From NCBI GenBank assembly GCA_023634235.1, contig JAMKCF010000001.1, forward strand, positions 4,095,140 through 4,159,139: a stretch of DNA of 64,000 nucleotides. Reading direction: 5' to 3'. The notes below the pieces were generated by a model. It was not told where the DNA came from and did not search any database. It saw nothing but the letters and a program-made list of their open reading frames with translations. The translations under genes were made by a program, and so were the position numbers. Below, one piece after another: positions 10,194 to 21,178 of this stretch. Every line of letters starts with the position of its first letter. Position 1 is the stretch's first letter. Source of the stretch: Pisaster brevispinus (Eukaryota; Echinodermata; Asteroidea; Forcipulatida; Asteriidae).

Positions 10194-11372
10194 TAAAGCC
10201 AAGGAGTACTTTTGGTAACTACTCCACAAGTTTTTTTGATTTGATTTGAATCGGTTTATTAGGAAACATTCCATCGCGGCCAAGGGCCGAATTGCGAAAT
10301 ATTTAACAATAAGAAAAACAGATGATTAACAACTAGAAATTACAAAATCAATACAAGAATGCAAATAAATAAACATCAGGTATTAACAGCATGCTTACAC
10401 AGCATTAAATCTGAAAAAGGAAGGAGGAGTGTGGATATGTCTGCAACAATTAGGCCTAAGCTCTTATTATTGGCTAGGAATACTGTTTAGCACTCGTATT
10501 AGGTACGGGATTGCGCTCTTTTTGTAGCGCTCTGTTCTGCAATGAACTTCAGTATATCTACAACTATTGCGCAGTGATCTTTGATGAAAATCTGCTCGAG
10601 TTGGAGGGAGCCAGTTATGGAACCGGGAGGAAGGTAGACTTAACTCTCTGGCTAACTTTAAACACAGGCTTTCCCTGCGGTTCTCAAGAGTGACGAGGTT
10701 AAGTACATGGAGGGCGTGATCATAAGACTGGTATGCAGGCCCAAGCATGAGGCGGCATGCGCGCTTCTGAATCCTCTCAATTTGGTTCCTGCTTGACGAG
10801 TCAATACCAGAGTGCCATACAGGGGCGCAATACTCTAGTGATGGTCTGACGTAGGAACAGAAGATAATCTTCAAGTCATCAACAGGTAACTTGAATCCTT
10901 TAAGGATTCGGAGCATATGCAGCCTCATGCTTGCGCGCTTGGTAATCTCATTAACATGACATGTCCATTTCAGATTGTTTTGCACATATACTCCAAGCAA
11001 CATATACTCCAGTTAATGACCATTAAAAACTTATTTGGGAAGGAGCACTGGTGAGCTGATTGATATTAAAGAACTCTGTTAGAAACACCCCCCTGTGCAG
11101 TGATGAAGTAATGTATTTTTCACCCAAACATTTTTATCTGAGAAAGGCTTCATGCCTTAGAAAGGCATGAAGCTTTTCTAAGGAAGGCCTGTCTGAAAGC
11201 ACACAATTCTGTGCAACAAGGTTGTTTTTCTTTTGCTCTGTTTTTTATTTTGTTGTTCCTTTTGTTATTTTCTTGCAATTTCGATGACCAGTCGAGCCCA
11301 AATTTTCAAAGGTTTGTTGTTTTATGCATTGTGTTGGGATACACCAAGTGAGGATACTGGTCTTTGACAATA
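10194..11372. mobile_element. MITE interrupted by a LINE fragment
   Basis: The left piece (AAAGCCAAGGAGTACTTTTGG...) and the right piece (11011-11372, with ACTTATTTGGGAAGGAGCAC, CTGAAAGCACACAATTCTGTG and GGGATACACCAAGTGAGGAT) look like the two sides of one roughly 400-bp MITE. It includes a central hairpin at 11147-11173. Part of the same family recurs at 42157-42310. Confidence 0.65.
10231..11010 (-). mobile_element. 5'-truncated non-LTR retrotransposon (RT C-terminal 178 aa)
   Basis: An open frame at 10467-11003 begins LLGVYVQNNLKWTCHVNEIT and contains SYVRPSLEYCAPVWHSGI and IERIQKRACRLMLG. This is the segment just after the reverse transcriptase palm in CR1/Jockey-type LINEs; the catalytic part is missing. 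The 3' UTR has AATAAA (complement of 10255-10260) and ends in ATTCAAATCAAATCAAAAAAA at 10231. The intact frame over 178 codons suggests a fairly recent insertion. Confidence 0.9.
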
Positions 11373-11773
11373 GACCTTTATCATGCTGCCGCCATCTTGG
11401 TCATGTTCCTTGTATCCAATAACAGTAATGGATGCTAATAGTCATTGTACAAAAAGGAACCAGACTATTTGCCCTTCCAGCCTCGGTCTGGTTACATTAA
11501 TTTGCATGGGAGAAAATCAAGAAGGCTGCACCTCGATAAAGGTCAATTACCAAAAACATACGCTTCCCTAAAAGAAGGGCCCCAAGTTCAAAACTCAGTT
11601 TTGTTGTTGTTCACTCATTTTCCAATGGATTGAGTACAAATAAATTACAAGTCTCCGACCTCACGTTAAAAGGATAAAAAAGGATAAAAAACATTTCATT
11701 TTATTTGATACTCTTTCAGATCAAAACTTACAACAAGTCAACAACATAAATTGCTTTTTTGATTGGATACCAT
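11373..11773. other. Intronic sequence, no feature recognised
   Basis: No gene or recognisable repeat seen. Confidence 0.5.
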
Positions 11774-12044
11774 CAGGGATTTGATTTCTCCGTTTTTTTC
11801 TGGAATTCTGTTTTTTTAACCCCCCCCCCCCCCCCAATAAAAAAAAAAAATATTATATATATATTTTTTTTATTTAGACTGTAAAAAACATGAAGGTAAA
11901 ACCAAGTGGAATGCCCCAGAGTGCAGATTAGGGCTTTTAAAACCAAAGAAATGTATGTAAGTAGGCTTCGAGCTCGCAAGTTTTCACCCTCGCAAGCTTT
12001 TACGCTTTGTGCTCACAGTTCAGGTTCAGCCTATCACATTCCTG
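11774..12044. mobile_element. hAT-like MITE (CAGGGAT ends), copy 2
   Basis: Same family as 3329-4550, without the inner insertion: CAGGGATTTGATTTCTCC...CTATCACATTCCTG. Flanks are TACCAT/TATCAT. Confidence 0.78.
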
Positions 12045-12060
12045 TATCATGGAAACTTAG

Positions 12061-12501
12061 AAATGGACACAGAAAGAAAGTAAATGGACACAGAAAGAAA
12101 GTAAATGGACACAGAAAGAAAGTAAATGGACACAGAAAGAAAGTAAATGGACACATAAAGAAAGTAAATGGACACAGAAAGAAAGTAAATGGACACAGAA
12201 AGAAAGTAAATGGACACAGAAAGAAAGTAAATGGACACAGAAAGAAAGTAAATGGACACAGAAAGAAAGTAAATGGACACAGAAAGAAAGTAAATGGACA
12301 CAGAAAGAAAGTAAATGGACACAGAAAGAAAGTAAATGGACACAGAAAGAAAGTAAATGGACACAGAAAGAAAGTAAATGGACACAGAAAGAAAGTAAAT
12401 GGACACAGAAAGAAAGTAAATGGACACAGAAAGAAAGTAAATGGACACAGAAAGAAAGTAAATGGACACAGAAAGAAAGTAAATGGACACAGAAAGAAAG
12501 T
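12061..12501. repeat. Perfect 21-bp minisatellite, 21 units
   Basis: The unit AAATGGACACAGAAAGAAAGT is repeated exactly 21 times (441 bp), with one T for G change near 12156. The unit length is a multiple of three and lacks stops in several frames, which explains the long repetitive open frames on both strands. It begins 16 bp after a MITE end. Confidence 0.97.
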
Positions 12502-13228
12502 AAGCGCAGAGATTCAATCATAAATACAACAAACACTCAAGATATGGCACCATGTTTCAGGGCCAATACTTTGAACATTAAACAGACTGCCTATAAAAAT
12601 CTGATTCTTGAAGCTTAACAAGAGCCATCTGTTTGAAATCCCCAGCGTACCATAAAACATTTATGAGGTGTCTTCTTTAATGTATTTTCTCTCAGGCTGT
12701 AGTGAAACTCAAGAATCACAAATAAGCGCCCACGAAATCAAACGAAAACATTTCAACATAAAACAGACTGCCTATCAAAATCTGACTCTTCAATCTCATC
12801 CAGATTCATCCGTTGTAATTGACCAAAGTGTTTATAAAATGTCGGATTGATTGTACTTGCTCGCAGGGTGAGTGAAATCCTAAAATCACAAAATAATAAA
12901 CACAGCGATCTCCGTCTTCCTTCAATCCCCCAAATGGGGGGAGGGGCAGTGAATGAACTCTCTGTTTTCCGGGTCAGGGGTGGGGGGGGGGGGGCAAAGA
13001 CAAACGGGAGAAAAAAACAAGAAGTTTTTGCTCATTTTGATTCTGGGCTGGTACAAAAAGATTCTGGTACAGTGAACACTTTAAGCTACAAGCCCTGCGG
13101 GTCTTGTGGTTTTTACTCCCAAATTAAAGCCCAGCTTAACGAAAAACTTAAAGAAAAAAAAGTCCAGCAGATTAAAATGTTACATTTTCAACACATTACA
13201 TTTTTTTTGACAACTTGGATTCGGCGTT
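12502..13228. other. Intronic sequence with loose repeats and a G-run
   Basis: AAACAGACTGCCTATMAAAATCTGA occurs at about 12580 and 12763, and TGAAACTCAAGAATCACAAA-like text at about 12704 and 12870. A G12 run lies near 12982. Confidence 0.55.
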
Positions 13229-13562
13229 CTTGGTGAAAATACTGTAACGTTTTTTTGCTGTTTTCTCAACAAGTAGACACTGTTTCCAGCTGAGGCTTTC
13301 ACAGGTGACTTTTACTGTATCTTTCTGGATACTTTTGCCTACAAATCAGCATTACTTTGACAAAAACCAATCTATGACCTCACCTTAAAACGTAAACTTT
13401 CTTGATGAAAATAACGTGACAGTTTTTTGCTGTTCCTCAACAAGTAGACACTTTGTCCAGCTGAGGCTGTCACAGGTGGCTTTTACTGTATCTTTCTTAA
13501 TACTTTTGCAAATCAGCATTATGTCACTATGTTGACAAGAACCATGCTATGACCTCACCTTT
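13229..13562. repeat. 172-bp tandem duplication
   Basis: Two units share CTCAACAAGTAGACACT, CCAGCTGAGGCT and TTTTACTGTATCTTTCT...TATGACCTCACCTT. A diverged third copy is at about 42420-42560. Confidence 0.85.
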
Positions 13563-13899
13563 AATACATCCTGGCGCTGCTTGGATAAATATGTAGTCAC
13601 TTGATTGCGTCCATCCTTCTGCTTAGATGAGCGTTGTATTCAAAGGGTGCCTGGGAGAAAGATGCGAGAGCCCCACGTCCTTCCGATTTTAACATTTTTT
13701 ATTCACAATTTAATGCAAGGCCTGGAATTTTAGACACAGCTGGCTGCCTGCCAGCCATAGATGCAATAGGAATGTTAAATACAAATTGTCTTTCATTAAT
13801 CACTCATGTTTAGACGTCCTTGTAATGTATGTAATGAGTTTAATGCTTGTTCTTTTCAATGTTATTCACAATAATATTTGTTTAATAATATGGGTTTGA
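13563..13899. other. Intronic sequence, no feature recognised
   Basis: Nothing coding or repetitive recognised. Confidence 0.5.
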
Positions 13900-14240
13900 A
13901 CAAAGAAAAATTTACTGGAGCGGGACTTGGAACCATCGACCTTCGGATTAACGTACCGGCGCTCTACCAACTGAGCTATCCAGCCCTATGTTGGCAGTCT
14001 CCCTATTAGTCAATATCTTTGTTCGGGGGTGCCAGTCAGAAGCCATACAACCGTTAACTGCCGTGTAGCCAAGGATCACACCCAAGTTTACGATACAACC
14101 TGGGAAGCGGCAGCCACAGGATCACCTCAGGGGGATGGGACTTTTTAATCATAAATATCAAGTAATAAACCACAAAGGAAACTGACTGGGTAAAAATTTA
14201 CCCAGTCAGTTTCCCTTGTGGTTTATTTCTTGATAATATT
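13900..14240 (-). repeat. tRNA-derived SINE-like repeat (GATAGCTCAGTTGGTAGAGC family) with terminal palindrome
   Basis: The minus strand reads GGATAGCTCAGTTGGTAGAGC, GGTACGTTAATCC and GGTTCCAAGTCCC. The flanking text (CACGGCAGTTAACGGTTGTA, CAGGTTGTATCGTAAAC) is shared with 60703-61260. At 14164-14227 a 64-bp near-perfect palindrome (AAACCACAAAGGAAACTGAC with its complement) marks one end. Confidence 0.75.
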
Positions 14241-14340
14241 TTTTTAGTTACTTTTTTGATTGGTGAAATGGTTGTAGGTCCACTTTTTAATTGAGCAATC
14301 AGCTTTCCTCATAGATGTACAAGGCAGTTTTAGAAAAGGG

Positions 14341-14781
14341 CACCTCAATCAGGAAAATAAAGATTTTACCTGGAACATTTCAAGGGGCACCAAGGCAATA
14401 GCCTCCATTGCCTCTGTGAAGTGTCAGGCACACTGCAGGCAGCTTTGGGCAGGATGTTATTGATCCAGTGATTCATGAATTAAAGGGCAGCTCAATTAGG
14501 AAAATCAAGATTTTACTTGGAACATTTCAAGGGGCACCAAGGCAAGAGCCTCCATTGCCTCTGTGAAGTTTCAGGGACGCTGCAGGTAGCTTTGGGCAGG
14601 ATGTTATTGATCCAGTGATTCATGAATTAAAGGGCACCTCAATGAGGAAAATAACGATTTTACTTGGAACATTTCAAGGGGCACCAAGGCAAGAGCCTCC
14701 ATCGCCTCTGTGAAGTGTCAGGCACACTACAGACAGCTTTGGGCAGGATGTTATTGATCCAGCGATTCATGACTTAAAGTT
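14341..14781. repeat. 147-bp tandem repeat, 3 units
   Basis: Units begin CACCTCAAT at 14341, 14488 and 14635 and each contain GGAACATTTCAAGGGGCACC and GGGCAGGATGTTATTGATCC. About 95% identical. Confidence 0.95.
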
Positions 14782-14905
14782 GCACTTCCCCAATTTTCGC
14801 TGAAAGAATTTTTTATTTTATGTTGGCTTTGAACAAAATTGACTTTTGAACCTCTGACCTCTGGCGCTCTACCAAGTGAGCTACAAGGTTTTAAACTTGC
14901 ATGTG
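14782..14905 (-). repeat. tRNA-like SINE fragment
   Basis: The minus strand reads GTAGCTCACTTGGTAGAGCG, then GGTTCAAAAGTC and the TTTGTTCAAAGCC tail of the SINE family. It looks internally deleted. Confidence 0.65.
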
Positions 14906-15162
14906 ATATCTCAGGATTTTGCACTGACCTCCCTTGATCTCCAGAGATAAAAGACCTTGCATTGAGACCTAGCATCTTTAATAACAGCTACAAATAGGTA
15001 CTACTTGAAAAAGCAATTAGCTTTAATTTGAAACATTATTCAGATTATCAGCAAAATTAGAAAATACATTTAATGTCTCTGGAATGCCTTTGTAAATAAA
15101 TTGACCCATTCAATAGAACACTTACGTTAGGCGCGAGCTTGAAATAGTCAATAGATTGTATC

Positions 15163-15463
15163 CAGGGATTTCTCTGTTTGTTTGGGGTTTTTTTATCCGT
15201 TTTTAAACCCCCCTCCCCAATTTTTTTTTTTTTTATAAAATAAAATAAATAAATAAAATAAAATAATAAATATGTATAATAATAATAATAACAAATTATT
15301 ATAATTTTTGTAAAATACATACACTGTATTCAAAGATAAATGCCCCAGAGTGCAGATAAGGGCTTTTAAAGCAAAAGATAAATGTATGTAAGTAGGCTTC
15401 GAGCTCGCAAGTTTTCGCCCTCGCAAGCTCACAGTTCAGGTTTTTGTTTCAACAGCCATCCTG
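15163..15463. mobile_element. hAT-like MITE (CAGGGAT ends), copy 3, perfect 8-bp TSD
   Basis: 301 bp, CAGGGATTTCTCTG...CAACAGCCATCCTG. It is flanked by perfect 8-bp ATTGTATC duplications at 15155-15162 and 15464-15471. This copy fixes the family as hAT-like. Confidence 0.85.
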
Positions 15464-15799
15464 ATTGTATCTCACTAAAAATAGCTCAGATGTATGCCCA
15501 AGTTATAGGTACATGCCGAGCTACAACTTTTTTGTTTTAGGGTTTTTGCAAAATCAAGATACAATGCTTTTGTACCGATGCGGCAATATGCTCTTTAATC
15601 AAGTACGTCATGTACTTGTTACATACTTCTCCAGTACTGTGGATACAGTTTCTAGAAGCTCATTGAAATATATAACTCTTGGTGTTCCCAAAAAGTTGTA
15701 ATGCCATTCTTTCATCATACCTACTAAATGTTGGATCCAAGTTTCATACATTTATGTCAACATTGACTCTCACCCTTGCAGTCAGTCACAAACACATTA

Positions 15800-16150
15800 A
15801 ATCCCTTTAAAGCTATTACACTGGATTGGTAGAGCTGACAAAATAGTCCCAGACAGTATTGCTGTTTTGTGTAATCAACCATATACACATACATAAAATA
15901 TTAAATTTGTGAAATGTGTGAGTCAGGAGAAAATAGTGGAAGACCACGCACAGTTTTGAAGCAATGTTAACACATTGTCCTTAATTTGGGTTGTAAAAAT
16001 GTAGCAACCGAAATCAGCTGTTGCATCTCTTTAGGTTTTCAGTTACAGTTTTCTCGAACATGACTTCATTTCAGAGGAAAATATCTCACAGAAAAAAATG
16101 GTTCTAGTGTGAACTCAATATGTAAGTAAGCTTTCAGGTTAAAATTAAAC
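15800..16150 (+). repeat. Dispersed repeat, inverted relative at 19860-20115
   Basis: GGATTGGTAGAGCTGACAAAA, GTGTGAGTCAGGAGAA and AATGTTAACACATTG recur in reverse orientation at 19860-20115. GGATTGGTAAAGCTGACAAA also appears at 57622. Confidence 0.7.
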
Positions 16151-16314
16151 AATGAAGTTTTTTATCCTTACCAACCCTGTACTTGTTTGTATGTAATAAT
16201 ACCTTTAAATATGCCTCATTACCTAATTCCTTGACAAACAACTCTGCCTGCAACGCCACTCCGTTTCACAAAGTAGGCCATCCATTTTTATCCCATCAAT
16301 GGAAACCACTCAGG

Positions 16315-17050
16315 ACTGGTGTGAAATGAGCTTCCACATGAGTGGAAAGTCAGGACAGATTTAGCTTTAGAATTCCACACAATGGTCCACCGACTGTAAT
16401 AGGTTCACACGTCATTTGAACTTTTCAAAGGAGAAATGGGGGGGAAAAAAAATAAGGGACACCCATGGCAATTTCTGTAAACAGGTGTAGTCATCAATCC
16501 CCTTTGAGTTGATAAAAGGAAAAAAAACACAGAATGTATATAATAATATTAATAAAATTAATCGGCGTTTAAGAACACTCTAGTAAACTAAATCACAGCT
16601 CTGACAGTAATTAACAAGTAAAGAGAATAAATAAATTAATAGTCAAATCAGCTGCAATAATTTGATTAACGATGAAAGAGATATGTTTTAATCATCTTCT
16701 TGAAATGTTCGGTTGATTTGGTATTTTGGATGGGATGGAAGAGGGTAGACTGTTCAACTCCACTGCCGCAGTGACTGTGAAGGTTCTGTCACCAGCCTTG
16801 CCGTCGGTGCGTGGAAAAGTCAGACGGAAAGAGTTTTGGCAAGACTGGAGGTTTGGTCTTGAGGGAATGTAACGCAGAACGCAGGACTGCGTATAATCTG
16901 GCGACCGGTTGCGGAATAATTTGTGCATACCGAAAGTAACATCTTGTCACGAACTTCTTTGGAGGATTAAAAAAAACCAAATCAGGACTGGTGTGGAATT
17001 GACTTCCACATGGGCAGAAAGTCAGGACAGATTTAGCTTTAAAGTAATTT
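16315..17050. repeat. Direct repeat pair (about 66 bp)
   Basis: TCAGGACTGGTGTGRAAT followed by GAAAGTCAGGACAGATTTAG occurs at 16311-16372 and 16983-17041. The pair flanks the LINE-like remnant at 16540-16928 and may delimit a duplicated target or an older insertion. Confidence 0.7.
16540..16928 (-). mobile_element. LINE ORF2 C-terminal remnant
   Basis: A minus-strand frame of 78 codons contains RLTFPRTDGKAGDRTFTV followed by ELNSLPSSI. It resembles the K-x-x-GDR-x-F-x-V...WNSLP tail of CR1-like ORF2 proteins. It is followed by an AT-rich 3' region. The match is short and degenerate. Confidence 0.5.
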
Positions 17051-17222
17051 GACACCTGATCAGGATGACATCATCATGATGTCATGAGAACTGCTGTCTT
17101 CATCTTGAGGTTCGATGTGTTCCAAGGCTTCATTTTGTATCAGTCTTGAGTTATGCTGTCGAGAAGAATTGGGCGGAAGATGAAGAATAGGAAGGGAGAG
17201 GTGGCACCCCTGAACAAAAATA

Positions 17223-17380
17223 TTGACAAAATAGGGAGACCACCTGCATAGGGCTTTATACTTATACATGTACATGTAGCTCAGTTTATAGAGTGCCGGC
17301 ACGTTAAAGTGGAGGTTGTTGGTTCAAATCCCACTTCAGTATAAAACGAAAATTGTTCAACCCCAAATAAAACAAAACAA
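17223..17380 (+). repeat. tRNA-derived SINE-like repeat
   Basis: GTAGCTCAGTTTATAGAGTGC, GGCACGTTAA, GGTTCAAATCCC and TTGTTCAACCCC match the family at 13900-14240 and 60703-61260. Confidence 0.75.
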
Positions 17381-20300
17381 AACAACAACAACAAAAATAA
17401 GACATGTTCGCATTGTTGCACCAACACCTAAAAATTAATTTTAAAAACAGAAAAATGTTATGGGAAAAAAAAGAAATTCAAACAGGACAGTACCAATTCC
17501 AAATCCCTGCAGTTAACTCGCAGGAGCTACTGAGTACGCATGCGTAAAGGGACCCACAAGAAAAGTACCTTGTGCCGGGTAAACATAACTGCCAGGCCAT
17601 TCTCGAGCTTACTCTTGTGCATTCAAGAGCTCTTGAAAGATGCAAAGCAGTTGCCAAAGGGAGATGGACAGTCCAAATTGTGACCAAACCTGTATTTTTG
17701 TATTTGTTGTGATGCACCAAGAGCACCGTATAACTAGAGTAAAATTTCAGGTGGGCACAAGGGGGTAATCAATTTTTTTCTTCTGAGGGGAGCACTTCTA
17801 GGCACAATGTCATGGCTCTGCTTACCGTTTTAGCAAAGAATCGGCGCTTACGGAAGCAGGGAATTCCGCGCTTACGTCATTTCACGGGTTACGCAGCTAG
17901 CACAGACAGTGACAGAAATTTGGCGCTTGACAATAAGCGGAGAATGGTGATTGCAAGCGCAGAATGCAGCAGTAAGCAGAGCCATGAAATTGGGCCCTGG
18001 TCAAGTTTCTTTTTCCCTTTTACTTTAATTAGCCTCTTTTCAGTGTCTTTTTGTATGTAATTTATTATTTATTGTATTTTATAATCTGGCGTTAGTGTAA
18101 AAACAAATACATTGTCTGCGTGTAAGTGGAGAAGTAGTTTTACAAATATTACAATTATCACATTAAAATTCTGGAAATGTCCAGTCCCAAACGTCCATAT
18201 TACAAATGGGGGGACACAGACACCAATGGGGTGGGGGGGGGGGGGACCCCCATGCTGCTGTGCACCTACATGTAAGTCTGTACACTCCTAAATTGTAGCA
18301 TCTGGAAGTTCCGTGTCTAAACTAAGGGAGCACCAAGGCCCCTAAGATATTGTCAGGAATTTTCAAAGATCATCCCTTCGCCATTCACCAAACCTCATCC
18401 CTGCTCCTAAATTGTTGTTCCTAGTGAGTGGCAGACCTTTTCTGTCAGGGATGAATCTCACGGTTGAGCTTACTCTTCCAGAAGACAATTTCCCTTTAAT
18501 GCGATCACCATTGGACTTGGACTAACAGATGGTTAATCATAGATAATCACTGCATTGGATAATTATTTAATTGAGTGGAAAATTTCTTAAGTGGGGGGCA
18601 GGGAGGGGTGTAGTGTTGAGAGAGTGCTGACATGATGATGGAATTTCCCTGACAAAAAGGATTGAATCCAATACTTAGATTTTTATGGTCGGTTTAGTTT
18701 TGATTATTTTTATTATAACTCCGGATTAGGTACAGGTCGTTCAACTTTCTTTGATTCTCCACAGGATGTTTCGAAACTGGGGTTATTCTGGATTTTGCAA
18801 GTTAGGTCGAAGCATGCTGAATTGATTGGAATGAGGTCCTCGGACTGTTTTTTACTTGATGTTTACATTTGGTTTTAAAAGCTTTACCTGTTTACTGTGT
18901 AATCTGGAGCATTAAAAAAACAAAAAACAACTATTATTGTGATAAAGAAAATAACAATTCAATAGTGTTTTTGTATCAGCCCTCACTTCTTGTGTATTAG
19001 ACCGCTATGCTAGCTTGAGCATGGGAAGAGTCCCAATTAGTGTTTTCAATTACTTCTTTTGGCTTGTTTGTCTGTCATTGTCTGTTTTTCTTTTGCCTTT
19101 TTTTATATTTTTTAGTATTTTTTTTAAATACAATGTAAAGCGTGTTTGGTTGCCCTGCTATATACCAAATTAACTGTTAATGAGAACGTTGCCATTTTAA
19201 CTTTTAGTCAACATTGTTGGAGCTTATATACTTGGCATCTTAGTGTATAAAGCAGCCCAAATTATCTGACTTCAGTATATTTATCGAAATTGAAACAAAA
19301 TATGGGGGGTTTTGTTTTAAAAAAAAAAGATCCAAATCTCATTTAAGTTTGCAGTGCTTGCCTGTGCAACATGTCAATTTGTACATAGCTACTCACCAAC
19401 AACGAATGACCAAAATTGGGTGCTTGACTCAGTGGCCTAGTTTGTCAATACTCACAAAGATTACTTTAGATAGAAAATACCTGTAAGATTGTTCATTGCA
19501 TGAAGTAAGTTAATGTCTCTAAAGTAGAGCATTTCATCTGTTTTTTGTTGTTATTATTATAGTTTGTATTATAATAAATTTTAAAAAAAAATTCAGTGTA
19601 CTATGTTGCCTCCTCTCACCAGTTTGCTTGCAATGACTTGAGTTTGGAAAGAAAAAGAAAAAAATTACATACTTTTTTTTGTCTTGGCATGAGATAAGTT
19701 ATTGTTTAACAAAGTGGAGAAAATTACTAATGGTATTTTACAGGATTGTATTAAAAACATTATTTAATTTGAGTCTGAAAGCTACTAATTATGACTTTCA
19801 TAGAAGGACCATTTTTTTGGTAAAATATATTTCCCCCTGAAATGGATATTTGAAAAAACCTATCTGAAAACCTGAAACACCTACAAAAAACATTAGCTGA
19901 GTTCGGTTGTTATGACCAAAAGTAAGAGCAATGTGTTTAACGTTATCAAAATTGCACATGGTTTTTCGCTAGTTTAATTCTCCTGACTCACACAACGGAT
20001 TAAGCCCAAATTGCCACAGGTTTGTTATTTCACTTTAATGGTTGATCACACAACACATGAAGAGTGTCTGTGACTGTTTTGTCAGCTCTACAAATCCTGT
20101 AATAATTTGCACACATCTGGATATTATTTTCGATCATTCCAGAAAGAGGCCAGACTGCAGTATATTTATCCTCAATTGCTTGCATTTATTTGAGTTTGAA
20201 GAAAGGAGAAACCCATAAAACTAGCAGGCTTTGTGACATTTCGCCCCGCTATGTTATGAAGTACATGCATAGATACATTTATACATTGTAAGAGTAAGTC

Positions 20301-20399
20301 ATAAATATTGTGACTGCTCCAAGGTCCGAGCCGACACTCCGTTGTTCTGACATTTCCATGTTTCGATAAACCCTCATGGTCTGCAGTCTAGAAGTTAAG
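17381..20399. other. Intronic sequence, mostly featureless
   Basis: Contains an inverted relative of the 15.8-kb repeat (19860-20115), a G14 run near 18229, and a segment (18830-19040) loosely shared with 59760-60000 (GCTAGCTTG...GCATGGG, then GTTTACTGTGTAATCTGGAG). No gene seen. Confidence 0.55.
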
Positions 20400-20860
20400 G
20401 TGAGGGGGAACATTTGTATATGTGTAGGAGTGTGGGAACACGGGTGTAGGAACATAGGGGTGTTAAAACATACATGTAGGGTTGTGGAACATAGAGGATG
20501 TGAACATACTCTAGGGTTGGAGTACGTATTGTTGTGGGAACATGAGGGTATGGGAACATAGGGGTGTAGGGAAAATAGGGTGTGGGAAAATAGGGTGTGG
20601 GAACGTATGGGTGGCAACATATGGGTGTGGCAACATATAGAGTATGGGAACATATGGTTGTCAGTGGTTGTTGGAACATGGGGGTGTGGGATCGTAGGGT
20701 ATGGGAACATACTGACATACATTGTAGGGTTGTGGAAACAAAGGGAGTGGGAACACAGAGGATAGAAACATAGGGTGGTGGGAACTTAGGGGCGTAGGAA
20801 CATAGGGGTATGGGAACATCTGGGGTGTTGTTACTTACATTTTGTAGGGCTGTAACCTCA
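20400..20860. repeat. G-rich minisatellite (GGGAACATAGGGTGTG-type)
   Basis: Imperfect units built on GGGAACATA, GGGTGTG and GGGTATG in the + strand. The left breakpoint of the triplication (20677) falls inside it, so units 2 and 3 carry only the distal part (26521-26690, 32366-32535). The strand asymmetry and repeated GGG runs make it a plausible fragile or slippage-prone site. Confidence 0.85.
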
Positions 20861-20898
20861 TTGGATGCATAGAATATAATCATTCTCAAGGTGAATTC

Positions 20899-20946
20899 TG
20901 GACTGTTCCATTTTACGAGCAAACCTCTCGAAATGGAACAGTCCAG
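20899..20946. repeat. Hairpin with 16-bp perfect arms
   Basis: CTGGACTGTTCCATTT and its exact complement, separated by 16 bp. Copies are at 26742-26789 and 32587-32634. Function unknown. Confidence 0.85.
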
Positions 20947-21036
20947 ATTTCAAAAGTGATTGAAATCTGCTATAGGACTTTTGTACGAATACAATGCATC
21001 CTATACTTGTGTTATATACCTCACACCAGTGTTGTA

Positions 21037-21084
21037 GTCGAGACCCGATAGTCCGAGACCAAGACCGAGACCGATACCTGAAGG

Positions 21085-21117
<33 letters not shown>

Positions 21118-21178
21118 AGACGGTCGAGACCAAGACCGAGACCGGGAAGGTCCGAGACCAAGACCGAGACCGAGACCT
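21037..21178. repeat. GAGACC hexamer array, left subterminal region of element A
   Basis: About 13 copies of GAGACC, many in direct CGAGAC-type runs, lie just inside the left TIR. Equivalent arrays are in units 2 and 3. Dense subterminal hexamers are a known feature of hAT elements, where they can act as transposase-binding sites; that role here is inference. Translated, they give Arg-Asp repeats with no coding meaning. Confidence 0.85.

Noticed and set aside
12047..12536. Long repetitive open frames (NGHRKKV repeats and others) on both strands
   Set aside because: They are produced by the 21-bp array, whose unit is a multiple of three and lacks stops in several frames.
13900..14000. Genuine tRNA gene on the minus strand
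   Set aside because: A/B boxes are present, but the acceptor stem does not pair and the flanks are shared with other SINE copies; the same reasoning applied at 17276, 60894, 63108 and 7349.
20279..20922. 147- and 175-aa minus-strand frames rich in Pro/Tyr/His
   Set aside because: Low-complexity translation of the G-rich minisatellite; only the part adjoining the GPCR fragment in units 2 and 3 is worth noting.
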